This document shows positions 1 to 10,510 of a DNA stretch of 64,000 nt, in pieces; position 1 is the first letter of the stretch, and every line of letters begins with the position of its first letter. The notes below the pieces were generated by a model. The model did not search any database, was not told the DNA's origin, and worked only from the letters and a program-made list of their open reading frames with translations. The DNA comes from Helicoverpa zea. Taxonomy: Eukaryota > Arthropoda > Insecta > Lepidoptera > Noctuidae. Position numbers and translations under genes: made by a program. The DNA lies in the NCBI RefSeq assembly GCF_022581195.2, contig NC_061472.1:1240001-1304000 (forward strand). The letters are read 5' to 3'.

Positions 1-409
1 GGTGGCACATCCTTTAATTTATAGAGGGCTACGACTGAATTTAATTTATATACATTTCAGCAGGAGGAAACTTAGGTATTAATAAAAATTACATACCTAA
101 ATACTTATCTGATTTCAATCTATCCCTTCCAAGCATGTATTATGAAATAGGCAAAACGTAAACATATACATCAAATTGTCTTAACCGAAATCTAGACCGA
201 TCATTGTTTACAAACATGCGTATATTATGCGTTAAGCTTTAAAATATATGTACTCATACTGTAGTCTGAAACTGTAATTATTATTAGATCAGATTTTGTT
301 ATTGTGTAACAAACATTAGACCTAATATAAAAAAAAAAAAACATTAAATACATACTTATAAGGATTTTCCAAGAAACTAACGAACACGTCACTCGATCCA
401 AAGTTAAGC
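1..409. other. AT-rich non-coding DNA
   Basis: No gene, repeat boundary or structured signal is visible apart from a 12-base A run near 331. It forms the left flank of the LINE insertion that follows. Confidence 0.5.
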
Positions 410-420
410 TATGCTTGCTG

Positions 421-709
421 ATGGGACTGCCTCGCTACTGCAGCGCATCGGCGATGTTTGCAGAGTCGAATATAGACGGCTTCCATGCCATCATCAGAAA
501 AAGAGTAGCATCGTTGATGCGTAGGGTGCGGGACAGTTCCAACAGCTACCTGAGGCTAATAGCTTGTAAGATTGAAAGTCCCATATGGAGGCATTGGATA
601 TTATTACATACATTAAAATAAGCTTACTAACATAGATCTTAAGTATTATGTATTACTAACAAAATATGGACAAAATAAGTCTGAAACAAAGAATTTGAAT
701 TGAATTGAA
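421..709 (+). mobile_element. 5'-truncated jockey-like LINE, C-terminal end
   Basis: The plus strand encodes the extreme C terminus of a non-LTR retrotransposon ORF2, with residues such as GLPRYCSASAMFAE, DGFHAI and RRVRDSSNSYLR. These match the post-RT tail of insect jockey-type elements. The reading stops at 619-621 and is followed by a short 3' UTR and a (GAATT)n tail. An exact 11-bp repeat, tatgcttgctg, lies at 410-420 and 710-720 and fits a target-site duplication. Nothing of the RT core remains, so the copy is dead on arrival. The clade is assigned from memory of the family, not from a search. Confidence 0.75.
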
Positions 710-720
710 TATGCTTGCTG

Positions 721-2918
721 CGATCGGTCTGTGGATGGGTGACCGTGTGATAGAAAGCCTGTTATTAAGTTCCCCTATTTTTACATCTGCAGAACTTATT
801 TTAGTTTAAAGTCTGAAACCTAGTTTTTCGAAGAGTAGCGCGTTATCTGGTAATTGGGTTTAAGCACCCTGGTTAGATGTGAAACATAATATTTACACGA
901 TTGCATCCTTTTTAATTATATTTGACCCCAATATAGGGTAAAGTCTAGGCAGAAGATGACTTACATATCTAAGTTGTAAATCTATGTTTGGTTTGGATGA
1001 CGTCAATACTAATAATGAATTAATTGGTGCACTTCGTCAATTAGAGAAACATTGATATATTCCGGCAGTTACTTAGGTACTGGAGGATTAATTGAGATAT
1101 GAAAGGCCAGGCTGGAATAATTTAAGCAACGCTTGCATACCTATTTAGGTTGCATACCTATTGGTATTTACCAATACCACGTACATGTCTTTAGAAAATG
1201 TATATAGCTAAAAGACTTTTTTACCGTCGAAAATAAAAACTATGTAAGCTACTGAAAAAACTACTATCACTATCCATTTATGCATTAAAATACATATTTT
1301 GTACATTTTGATATATTAAAAAAGAAACACACCCATTTAAAAAATTTAAGTCCACAGATAAAACTACCGTAATATTAGTAAATAATCAGCCACGAAAGTT
1401 TCAGGAGTTATCCAAAAGATATGAAATAAGTTAGAGAAACAATAGCTTATACTTTAGATCACATTACAATTCATGAGGCGCAATATACATTTCTAAAAAT
1501 TAAATTAATTGGAATGTATCGTCAATTAGTGCAGCACAACGCCTTTATACTGCACCGCAGTTCATTTATAATAGAGCAACACTAATTGATCGATAACAGT
1601 AGTCAATTGGTCACGATAAGGTCAAAAGGAATACTATATTGTTGGGGCAGGCCTAGCTATCGATAAATTGTACACTGCACTGCAATAAAATCGGGTCACT
1701 GATGAAGTGTTAAGGAACTTCAAGACTCATTGTTTGCTTTTTCGAATAAAACTATCGGTTTTTATCGTCTATTTTCGTCTGAAAGGCACCTGCCGCAATC
1801 AAAAACAGTTCTGTATCCAGATTATTAGAAGTTACAAAAATTATGCAAGTTAATGTTTAAGAAAATTTAAGAGTTAGTGAACTTTATTCGTTTAAATTAA
1901 ACTATAAAATTAACACAGTAACTTAAAACAGTTTTAGAAACTCACTCTGGGTCTTAAACTACGCAAAAGTTTTTGGAATAAACTTAAAATATGCTTCATA
2001 CAAAGTTTTCATATAATTAGGTTTGCTATAATTCCTAGCGTAGAACTATGATGACTGTCCCTATTTAATTGGCCTTCAATGTACTTATCTAACGACCGTT
2101 TTCACTTTTATGATAACGATAAGAGCAGAAACATAATTTATAAACACAATAGTCCTTTAGAAACATGTTTATATAATTATATTTTTGATAATTATGCCTA
2201 GACTAGACGCGAATAAACAATGGTTGGCTTTCAAAGCTTATGTCTGGTGTGTTATCAGTAAATACAGAGAACACCTTATTTTTGTCTGGATCTTATCAAT
2301 AAGGATAACAAGGTGACTTTAAAGGCAGGTTATTGTTTATTAATAACTTATTCTTTAGTTAGCTATTTCCGGCTGCCTCCCAGGGTCTCTTCTCCAAGTT
2401 TTATTTTTTTTTAAGTATTTTTTGTTTTCCCAAAAGTTATTTCATAATTGTTTTGGCAAAGCTTGGCAAACGGTTACTTGTGACTTGCCCCCGGTTTAAG
2501 GGTTTACATGTTCCGAAACATTAAACATTAGTTTTATTATACTTGGGTAGAATTTCTAAGAAAAAGGGTTTATCTCTAATCTAAATATCTAGGTATGTGT
2601 CTATTCGGGTAAACTAATTATCGTTAAACCATGACTAGTTATGCATTTAAGTTAAACAGCTTTCAACACAATCACTTGTGCAAATAAAAATGTTAACACT
2701 CCAAATAACCGTAGTTATGTATCATCTGCTGATTCACGGGAATAACCCTCTTGATGTAAACCCCTCTTCATTGTCTTTGCCTAAACCAACAGTTAAGTTA
2801 TCTTTGTATAGTCTTTTGTAAATTCAAAGAAATATTAGGTATACATGCGTGGTGTACCCATTCCATTTTTGAATACAAAATCATAATCATCTTTCTGGAC
2901 AATAAATTGGTGGGTCCC
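721..2918. other. Gene-free AT-rich region
   Basis: About 2.2 kb without a convincing ORF, splice pattern or RNA gene. All frames are broken by frequent stops. No element ends could be fixed. Confidence 0.4.
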
Positions 2919-3130
2919 TGCTGTAATTTGAACATCTTTGGCAGTCATTACGGGCAGTCAGAAAAATGAAATGCTGACAAGCATCAGTCTTATGATCATC
3001 AGGTATCGGGTTGTTAAGGTTTAGGTAGTCGGATAGGCAGTCGCTCTGTGTAAAACAATAATACTTAGCTGCATCCAGTTAGACTGGAATACGATCCCGA
3101 CAGTCGTGAAAAGGCTAGGCAGATGATAAA
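2919..3130 (+). repeat. tRNA-derived moth SINE, 3' part
   Basis: The block contains the diagnostic pieces, in order: a TGGCAGTCATTACGGG segment, a GGTATCGGGTTG segment, GATAGGCAGTCGCT, and a terminal block resembling GTTGGGAAAAGGCT. The same order occurs at 13858-14114 on this strand and, reversed, at 17715-17860, 29262-29415, 39985-40330 and 61700-61860. The tRNA-like head is missing, so the copy is 5'-truncated. Confidence 0.7.
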
Positions 3131-4749
3131 ATGAGACATTACGTTTCTCCCTAAAATAAATAATTAATCCTACACTTACCCACATAGCTTAAAGTTTATA
3201 ATAAGCTTTTCTAAAGACATCTAACGGCAAGTTTAAAAGGAGTACGACTCTATTAATAGGGAGTGCATTTCTGAACGGAGTTGTTCGTTAAAAACTCTTT
3301 GATCATTCGTTTAGTGACACTGAACATGTCTCCTGAGGCTGGCAGGCTGCCAGGACATGTGGAACTCCTGGAATGATCGCTCAAGCGGGTAATAGTCTAG
3401 TCTAGATGAGATTGTCAACTTAGGGCTTGTTAAATTGCTTAAGCAGCTGTAGTTAATATGGTAGCATAATACTTCAGTTTTGTTGTTTAATTTTGTTTGT
3501 AAAGTTAAGTTAAATATGTGTTTAAAAATAGCAAGGGGTTCATTGCTTGCTTTTTTTTTGAAGATATCGTATTAGTTATTCGAAAAAAATTGTAAGTAAA
3601 AGTGTTAATTTTTCTCCTCATGTATTTTTATCACTAACAAATCCGAAATTGTTTTTTTGTCTCTATCGTCGAGTAAGCTATAGACATTTTTGTTTTAGGA
3701 CAACGTCTTTATTTTGCAATTAATTGGTCTCCTTTTCAGTACAGTTACTTTTGCAAAAAGATTGATCACCTCTGATTTAGAGATTCACCAAGCACCAAAA
3801 TACCACTTGAAACGGTAACAAGACCCAAAAATACCCAAAAATCAAAATAACTTCCCAGAAAATTTGCTACAGATAATATTTAAACACTACTTAATTTGAA
3901 GTGAAATGCTTGCCAAATTAATGGGATAGCTTGGCAACAGGTTGATCGGTATTTAAGTAAAAAAAGACTCGTTTGAGCTCGTCTTGCTTGAAGAGCTCAT
4001 GACTTGTTGCATTAAAAATGACGTGCGTTTCTCGAATTTGTGATATGACGTTGTATTTAAAATTACTGATGTGATTTTCGGTTCAGTAAGCGGCATCTCT
4101 TTTGTTGTGATGTATGAAACGTAATTGTTTTTTGATTGAGCGTGTTCTGTTTTCATTTTAGCGGGTCAAAGTGACGTTTTTAATTTGTTTCTCATGTAAG
4201 CAAGATTTTGAGATAGGTACACCATTCACTGTAGTAAGATAGGCTTGTTATAGTGTCATGTAGGAAGTGTCCCTATTTATCAGTTCTATTACGATGTTCT
4301 ACCTACACACTTGAGACCTAAGCATAGCTGCTTCTGCTTACCCCTTCAGAAGTAACAGGCTCGATATAATATCCTATAGTAGGTTTGTAACCATGAAAAA
4401 CGATCCGCTTGTTTGTCCCAACTTTCGTCCCACATAATATTAATTAACCAACAAATATCGTTTGACAAAGTTTTCACAAAGTTTTTATTATAAAAAAGCT
4501 CTTTTTTATTGGATAACGGTCTCCCTCGGAATAAGCTCGGAACAAACAGACTACCCGCAATCCCTATATAATCTGTTTCGTCAAAGTATCAAACTTTTGT
4601 ACAAAACAACCTATTTCTGTCTTTTATAAGGATTTGTGGTACTTTAGTGTTGACAAATATGTCTTTGGATCTGAGGCTCCTTTTTTATTAAACGGCTAAA
4701 TAGAAATATATCTTAAACAAGATAGAGGCATATCTAATCTCTGATCTTA
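3131..4749. other. Gene-free AT-rich region
   Basis: No coding signal is visible. A stretch around 3960-4160 is open for 67 codons on the minus strand, but it lacks domain content and codon structure. Confidence 0.4.
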
Positions 4750-4937
4750 TCTTACTTATATTATAAATGTGAAAGTTTGTGAGAATGTATGGATGTATGT
4801 TTGTTATTCAATCACGCAAAAACGGCCGGACCGATTTGATTGAAATTCGGTATGTAGATAGGTGATACCCTGGATTAACACATAGGCTACTTTTTATCAA
4901 CACACCAGGCGGGCGAAGCCGCTGGCGGAAGCTAGTA
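4750..4937. repeat. Dispersed moth repeat ending in GGCGGAAGCTAGTA
   Basis: This is a short interspersed sequence of a type very common in moth genomes, with a motif CGGCCGGACCGATTTGAT and a GC-rich end CGAAGCCGCTGGCGGAAGCTAG. A related copy with the same end is at 6085-6262, and reverse-oriented relatives are at 8337-8531 and 50037-50236. The class (SINE-like or Helitron-like) is not resolved. Confidence 0.6.
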
Positions 4938-6084
4938 TGATATAAAGATATAACTAACTGACTTCCTTACTTGGATTTTAAGCTTAAGTAGCTTCGTGGC
5001 TACCGTAACCGTACGTATCATGGGGTTAAGAAATGTTTTGCAGCAGTTACCTATGCTAAACCGTTAAGCTGGAAAGATATAGCTATCTGATCCAGCCTAG
5101 ACCATAACCTTTTTTTTTAATAAATCGTACTTTTACTACAGCATACCACTTGCATATATCAAATATCAAAGAAAACGTCCCCTAATACCTACGTAGAAAC
5201 TCCAAATCACACTTGTGGATAAAATAAAACCAATAAATGTTTTGTTATTTATGTCTGTGTGTGTGTGTGTGTGAAATTCCAATATGGAGGACGCGGGTTG
5301 TGACCCGTTACAAATACCAACTATTTGCTGTTCAGACGACAAATTAAATATATTACAATCCTTCAATAACATAGTTTTTTGTTCAATTTATTTTTAAGAA
5401 AAATGTTGGGTGGTTTTAAACCGAGATGGAGCGTAGAAATCGAATTCGTTGTGTAAAAAATAGTAGTAGGTATAAAAAAGATAAGAGAATTTTCCTGTTA
5501 TAGAACATACATATAATCGTGAAAATTGGTCATAAATAGGTAGTCAGATGACATAATATAGAGGAAAAACTATAAGTACCTACCTAATAGCCAGTTTTAT
5601 TTAAGTTTTAATTTCGTTAATTTATTTATTTATTGAATACCTTTTGCACATTTTGCACAATGGCAGACTTAACGCGTTAGGCGTAGGTAGGTACATCCTA
5701 CTTTTAAACCCCAGAAATAGGACACATTGAGATAAATATTCCCAGAATCCCTCGGATCATAATGTTACAAATGAGCGTCATTCGTCGGTCAATACATGTG
5801 CATTTGTGCCATAAACTGCGTACAAAATGCATGCATTTATTTAGACTGCAAGTGTCTTGTACCGCCACGTGTTTTCGACAATATCTTGTAAACAAAACTA
5901 TTTATTTATTTAAGAGGACGTTTTTAATTGAAGTGAATTATTAGCTTTGAGCTAAAAACCCTCATCCAATTTGGTTCATCTTTTTAAGAGCTACCTACTA
6001 TACCACCTACGTACACACAAAGACACAGAGCCCTCGCACTTATAATACCCCTCGGGAATATTAGTAGAGGAATAATTACCTACA
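4938..6084. other. Gene-free region with a short (TG)n tract
   Basis: It holds a dinucleotide TG run at about 5252-5272 and otherwise AT-rich sequence without coding potential. Confidence 0.4.
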
Positions 6085-6262
6085 TCTATATAAATCTATA
6101 TATGTAAAATAAACTCATGTTAGTCACACATTTTATAACTCGAGAATGGCTGAACCGTTTAAGCTGAAAATAAGAGAGGAGATAGCTTAGACCCGGGACA
6201 AGGACATAGGTATTTGTCACCATCCGGGACGCGGGTGAAACCGCGGGCAGAAGCTAGTAGGT
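6085..6262. repeat. Dispersed moth repeat ending in GCGGGCAGAAGCTAGTAG
   Basis: It has the same architecture as 4750-4937: an AT-rich start, a GGCTGAACCGTTTAAGCTG segment in the middle, and a GC-rich end GACGCGGGTGAAACCGCGGGC followed by the AAGCTAG terminus. No target duplication was found. Confidence 0.6.
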
Positions 6263-7904
6263 ATGCATATTATATATGGCGCCGCGGGTTTAGCTAGTCG
6301 GCTTAGCTTGGCATTTCCCCAAATTATTTTAGTAATAGGATGGTCATAATCTCACTAAGTAGATTTTAGAACCCGCTTTATGAAACTCAAAAGGGGATTT
6401 ATTAAGAGAAATGTCTTGACATATTTACTACGGCTAAAATGCGGTAGTTACAAGGATATTGCCCATGATATACGAACTTACTGTCTTAGCTGAATAGTTG
6501 TTTTAAAAATAAATCTAAATAAGAAAGTAGTTAGAATGAAAGATCTTAAAAACATTAAAATTCACCCTAAAGCTACAGAAAGCTTAAGCTTAGAATTTTC
6601 TTGTCACTATTAGCATTTAATAAATCCAGTAGATGAAGAAGACCCTATCTCTGTTTACTAAATCAATGTAAATAATGTACCTAGCTAGGTACTATTTAAT
6701 ATTGAAATAGTTATAGCTAAGTCAACATTTTCACGTCCAATACACGACCACTACCAAACCCTACTCTGAAACTACAAAAAAACATACAAAAAGCTAAAGT
6801 CCGCAAATCAAATTCCACACTATTTGTCCCCCACACTTTGTTCCCCCGGACTCTCTTTGTGACGACAAAAGATGTTGCAATACTCTTTATCATAACGCGG
6901 GACGCTTTCTCCTTTGCGCAGATATTTTTTGAAACCAGATACTGTTACAAACCTTCATAATACATACCACTAGTTGGAAGCATCTATAATAATATGTTTG
7001 TATGTATTTATTTCCTTTAGAACTCACAAGTTTATATCGCGGCAAAGGATTGTGTTTCTATCATTAAAATGTGCAACGAATTCTTTATGCCGTATTCACT
7101 TACATAAGAAACTGAATAGCATTGAATTGCTTTTGTATTTTTTATACGACATTTGCACACAAGATTTCGCAAAGAAAGCTTCATAGTATCAAAGAATGTG
7201 AATTAAAATGAGAAAGTATTCAAATGGTGACAAATTGTTTCTTTCGGGGGACCCCCGTCAGTAAGGTTATAGACCTCACCTAAGGATCTTATCGTTTCAA
7301 TAACCAGTTTTGATGCCTCATTTTCCTTTAACTGTAAATATTGACTACATTTTAACTGTAAATATTAATTAATAGTAATATCGTTGGAACTTAGGTACAT
7401 TCGACAAAATTGTTTTACCCACACAATTCTAATTTAACGCATTAAGCTGCTCTCTAATAGCATCTACTACACAATAAAAGTCAAATAAAGGATCTTCTTA
7501 ACCACCTTCGGCAGTTTGGCACAAAAATAGCCTAGAACAATTCCATCATCAGCCTACCTAACATTAACCAACATAACTTAGTTGTCACCTCTATCCCACG
7601 TATAGGTAATGCCCCCCGAACCTAGCAACTCGATCCCTGCTTGCCGATGCAAACGATATAACTCGATTGTCGCGAGTAAAGGCTAGTCGGAACACGTTTG
7701 TAACTAGTTACCGAACTTAGTAGCGTATCGATAGGTAATGCAGTTTTAAGTTCATCGGGCAAAGGTGGGACAATGTATTGTGATCCATTTTTAGAAAATA
7801 AACGATCGCTTTTCGTCTAGCTATAACATTATTGACATGGATGGTAGCTATTGCAGCTTTTGTTAGAATGGAATATTTGTTACTTAGAGCAAAATTAACA
7901 AACG
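6263..7904. other. Gene-free AT-rich region
   Basis: Nothing supportable as a gene. Short open stretches, for example 6974-7186, have no recognisable motif or splice context. Confidence 0.4.
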
Positions 7905-8040
7905 GAACTGTAAATTTCACCCGTTCCCCCGTTCCCACGTTCCACGGATAAAAAGTAGCCCATATCCTCCCTCGGTAAATAAGATCTACCACTGAATGAA
8001 ATTTTCAAATCGGCCCAATAGTCTGAGAATAGCGGTTGCA
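7905..8040. repeat. Degenerate dispersed repeat
   Basis: The order of pieces (GATAAAAAGTAGCCCATAT, then AAATTTTCAAATCGGCCCAAT, then GGTTGCAAGGAAACAAAC) follows the same plan as the better preserved repeats at 8337-8531 and 50037-50236, but with many changes. Confidence 0.45.
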
Positions 8041-8336
8041 AGGAAACAAACTCTTCAGCTTTAAATATTATCTTAGCTAAATAGATGGGTATTGCTCTTA
8101 CCTTTGGTATTTACAAAAGATCACTCATAAAGCACTAGATCCTGAAATGCTGAAATATTTAAAATCTGTTTACCGTAGGAGTAACACGGTTTGCGACTTA
8201 TCCACAAAATGCAGCGATGTTTTCGCTTTTAGATCTGAAGTGAAGAATAACATCGGTCAAGCGACCAGTATTTTTAAAATGTGGGTGTTATTGTTATGGG
8301 TAGAGTAGTGGCTATCTAAATACAAGAACACTAGCC

Positions 8337-8531
8337 GTTTTCCCGCGGTTTCACCCGCGTCCCGTGGGAGCAACTGCCCGCACCGGGATAAAATATAGCC
8401 TATGTTACTAGCAGATAATATAGCTTTCTAATGGTGAAAGAATATTTAAAATCGGTCCAGTAGTTTTGGAGTTTATCCATTACAACCAAACAAACAAACA
8501 AAGTTTTCCTTTTTATAATATTAGTATAGAT
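8337..8531. repeat. Dispersed repeat, copy alignable with 50037-50236
   Basis: The block runs from TAGCCGTTTTCCCGCGG to ATAATATTAGTATAGA and aligns along nearly its whole length with 50037-50236. Shared segments include CCGCGTCCCGTGGGAGC, GATAATATAGCTTT and AATGGTGAAAGAATATTTAA. The AT-rich terminus TATAATATTAGTATAGA is a frequent end of moth interspersed repeats. Confidence 0.7.
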
Positions 8532-9418
8532 TATGCTTATAAGTACACAGCTACTCCGCAACATAGCTGGAATGTTTTCAGTTACTTAGTTGCTTTTGAG
8601 TTAATCCCAGTCCTTTAAACTTTTAGGGCATTTCAACTATTCTACTAAATCGCACGAAGAATGCCACACACACAAATAATGTAAGCACATCAAGTTCTCA
8701 TGACTAAACAAAATATTTGTACTATGCGGAATAACGTACAAGACAACATTTAAGTCTAAACTCTAAATTATAGTCAGTAACTAACTGGGTCTATTTCCAG
8801 GGAAGATTCAACACTTAAATAATACTTAGCCAGTTCGGCCTTTACAATATTTCAACCAACCTAACTTCTATCCTACCTAATATCTACCTACCTCGATTTT
8901 CAATTGAAATGCAACTCTTTGACAATCGAAATGGAAAAGATCAAAGCTGCAGCCTTATTATATTGCGAGCAAGATATTAAAAACGAAATATGACGCAGCT
9001 TTATTCAACCTTAGTTGAGCACGATCTTTTTATACACGGCTTTTGTTAGTACATATTTTGTGAACCTATTGTCAATATTTATACTTTTCTTTCCTCTTAA
9101 GAAGCCTACATTTTTGTACTATCAGGATTCAGGCTCGGTATCGAAAAAAAAAAAAATTAAGGTTTTCTTTTATATCCATGTCAGTTAATCAAAATCGATA
9201 CAGCCGCATTACCATAAAAGAGAAAAAGTCCCAATTATACCTGATTGAATTCGATCATTGCTTGCCAAAAAGTCTGACAACCAGTCCTACTAAGTCATAT
9301 CAGTACAATACAGTAAGTCATAGACAAAGCTCCATTCTTTTAGACTGGACCCCAATTAATGGAGATATCCCCATACCTAGTCAATATACTACTTTTTCCT
9401 CTTACTAAATAGCATTTT
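8532..9418. other. Upstream region of the myosuppressin gene
   Basis: AT-rich, no ORF with recognisable content. The last 60 bases look like the end of an intron: a branch-like CTTACTAAAT, a pyrimidine-rich stretch and CCCCCCAG at 9425-9432. A 5' exon of the myosuppressin gene may therefore lie in or before this block. Confidence 0.4.
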
Positions 9419-10080
9419 ATGTTTCCCCCCAGCAGCAATGTTCATCACTTGGCGGTAGTGTGCGTGGTGCTGGCGTGGTGCGCATGCGCGGCCCGCAGTG
9501 CGCCGGCGCAGCTGTGCGCGGGCGCCGCCGACGACGACCCGCGCGCCGCGCGCTTCTGTCAGGCGCTCAACACCTTCCTCGAGCTGTATGCTGAGGCCGC
9601 TGGTGAACAGGTGCCGGAGTATCAAGGTATGATGATGGGTACTAGGGTACCTATAGTACGTAGTGCTTTTGGGTGTCAATATCAGGTTGGATGCTGGTGT
9701 TGAGTCCAATAAGATGTCTTTTTTTGCGGCTGTAGTGAACTAAGGATAATTGCTGAGCTATCTGAACACGAGGCACTTCAGTATGGATGTAGCTGCCTAC
9801 CCAAAGTTCTCATGAGTTTCTAAATGAACTATCTGAACGAAACGAACTCTCAAAAGATTTAATCAACAATGGCTAGAGAGGTCGATATGCAATTTTAGTG
9901 ACAGACAATATGAAATGTGAAACAATGATTAGGTTTAGGAAAATTATTCAAATTAAGAACTATACTCATGTAGTTCCTCCTCCCCCAGCCCTGGTCCGCG
10001 ACTATCCACAACTGCTCGACACCGGCATGAAGAGGCAAGACGTAGTGCACTCGTTCCTGCGCTTCGGCCGCCGGCGCTGA
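9419..10080 (+). CDS. Ms: Myosuppressin (FLRFamide) neuropeptide precursor
   Basis: This gene encodes a secreted prohormone for the insect peptide that inhibits gut and other visceral muscle through a GPCR. There are two exons, 9419-9626 and 9989-10080, joined at CAA-G/GTATGA and CCCCCAG/CC, giving 300 nt (99 residues). A hydrophobic signal segment (LAVVCVVLAWCACA) ends near residue 27. It is followed by a conserved spacer (APAQLCAGA, FCQALNTFLELYAEAAGEQV) and then MKR-QDVVHSFLRF-GRRR. Lys-Arg is the convertase site, the N-terminal Gln can cyclise, the Gly gives the C-terminal amide, and RRR is the second cleavage site. The mature peptide equals the known moth myosuppressin. The initiator is uncertain: 9419 is the only in-frame ATG, but CCCCCCAG at 9425-9432 resembles a 3' splice site, so translation may begin in an unseen upstream exon and enter at 9433. 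The gene lies tail to tail with C2CD5. Confidence 0.95.
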
Positions 10081-10496
10081 CGCGTCGGGCCCCCGCAGCG
10101 ACCACGCCGCGTCCACGCCAACACACCGCAACCCACACGCAGCGACCAGGCTTAGATTCTTTGCTAATATAACATACATTTAGTTCTTTACGTTATTTCG
10201 TCCAAAATATTTAAAAAGTTCCTTTATAATGTAAGGCCGTATCCCAAATGCTAGGTATCCGAACTGCGAAATTAAAAAAAAACTCATTCAACGTAGCGAT
10301 GTCAACAACAGCAGACGTCTAAACCTCTCTCTCCAAATTTAATAGACTAGATTTAGAAGTTATTATAATGAAATGTACTTATTGCTAAAAGTATTAATAG
10401 TGTTTAAGATGTAATTAAACGATCTTGTTGTCAACATTTTTGTGGCATTTCATTTGATAAGGATAAGAATATTTAAATAATTATTATGATGTTTTA

Positions 10497-10510
10497 AATA
10501 AATAAATAAA
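10497..10510 (+). terminator. Poly(A) signal of the myosuppressin gene
   Basis: Overlapping AATAAA hexamers stand about 420 bases past the stop codon at 10080, with no earlier canonical hexamer on the plus strand. Confidence 0.6.

Noticed and set aside
4750..4937. Dispersed repeats considered as CRISPR-like or regulatory arrays
   Set aside because: They are scattered single copies of an interspersed repeat in an animal genome, not regularly spaced identical repeats.
9389..10179. Minus-strand ORFs over the myosuppressin exons
   Set aside because: They are antisense shadows of GC-rich exons; the plus strand explains the sequence with a known peptide and splice sites.
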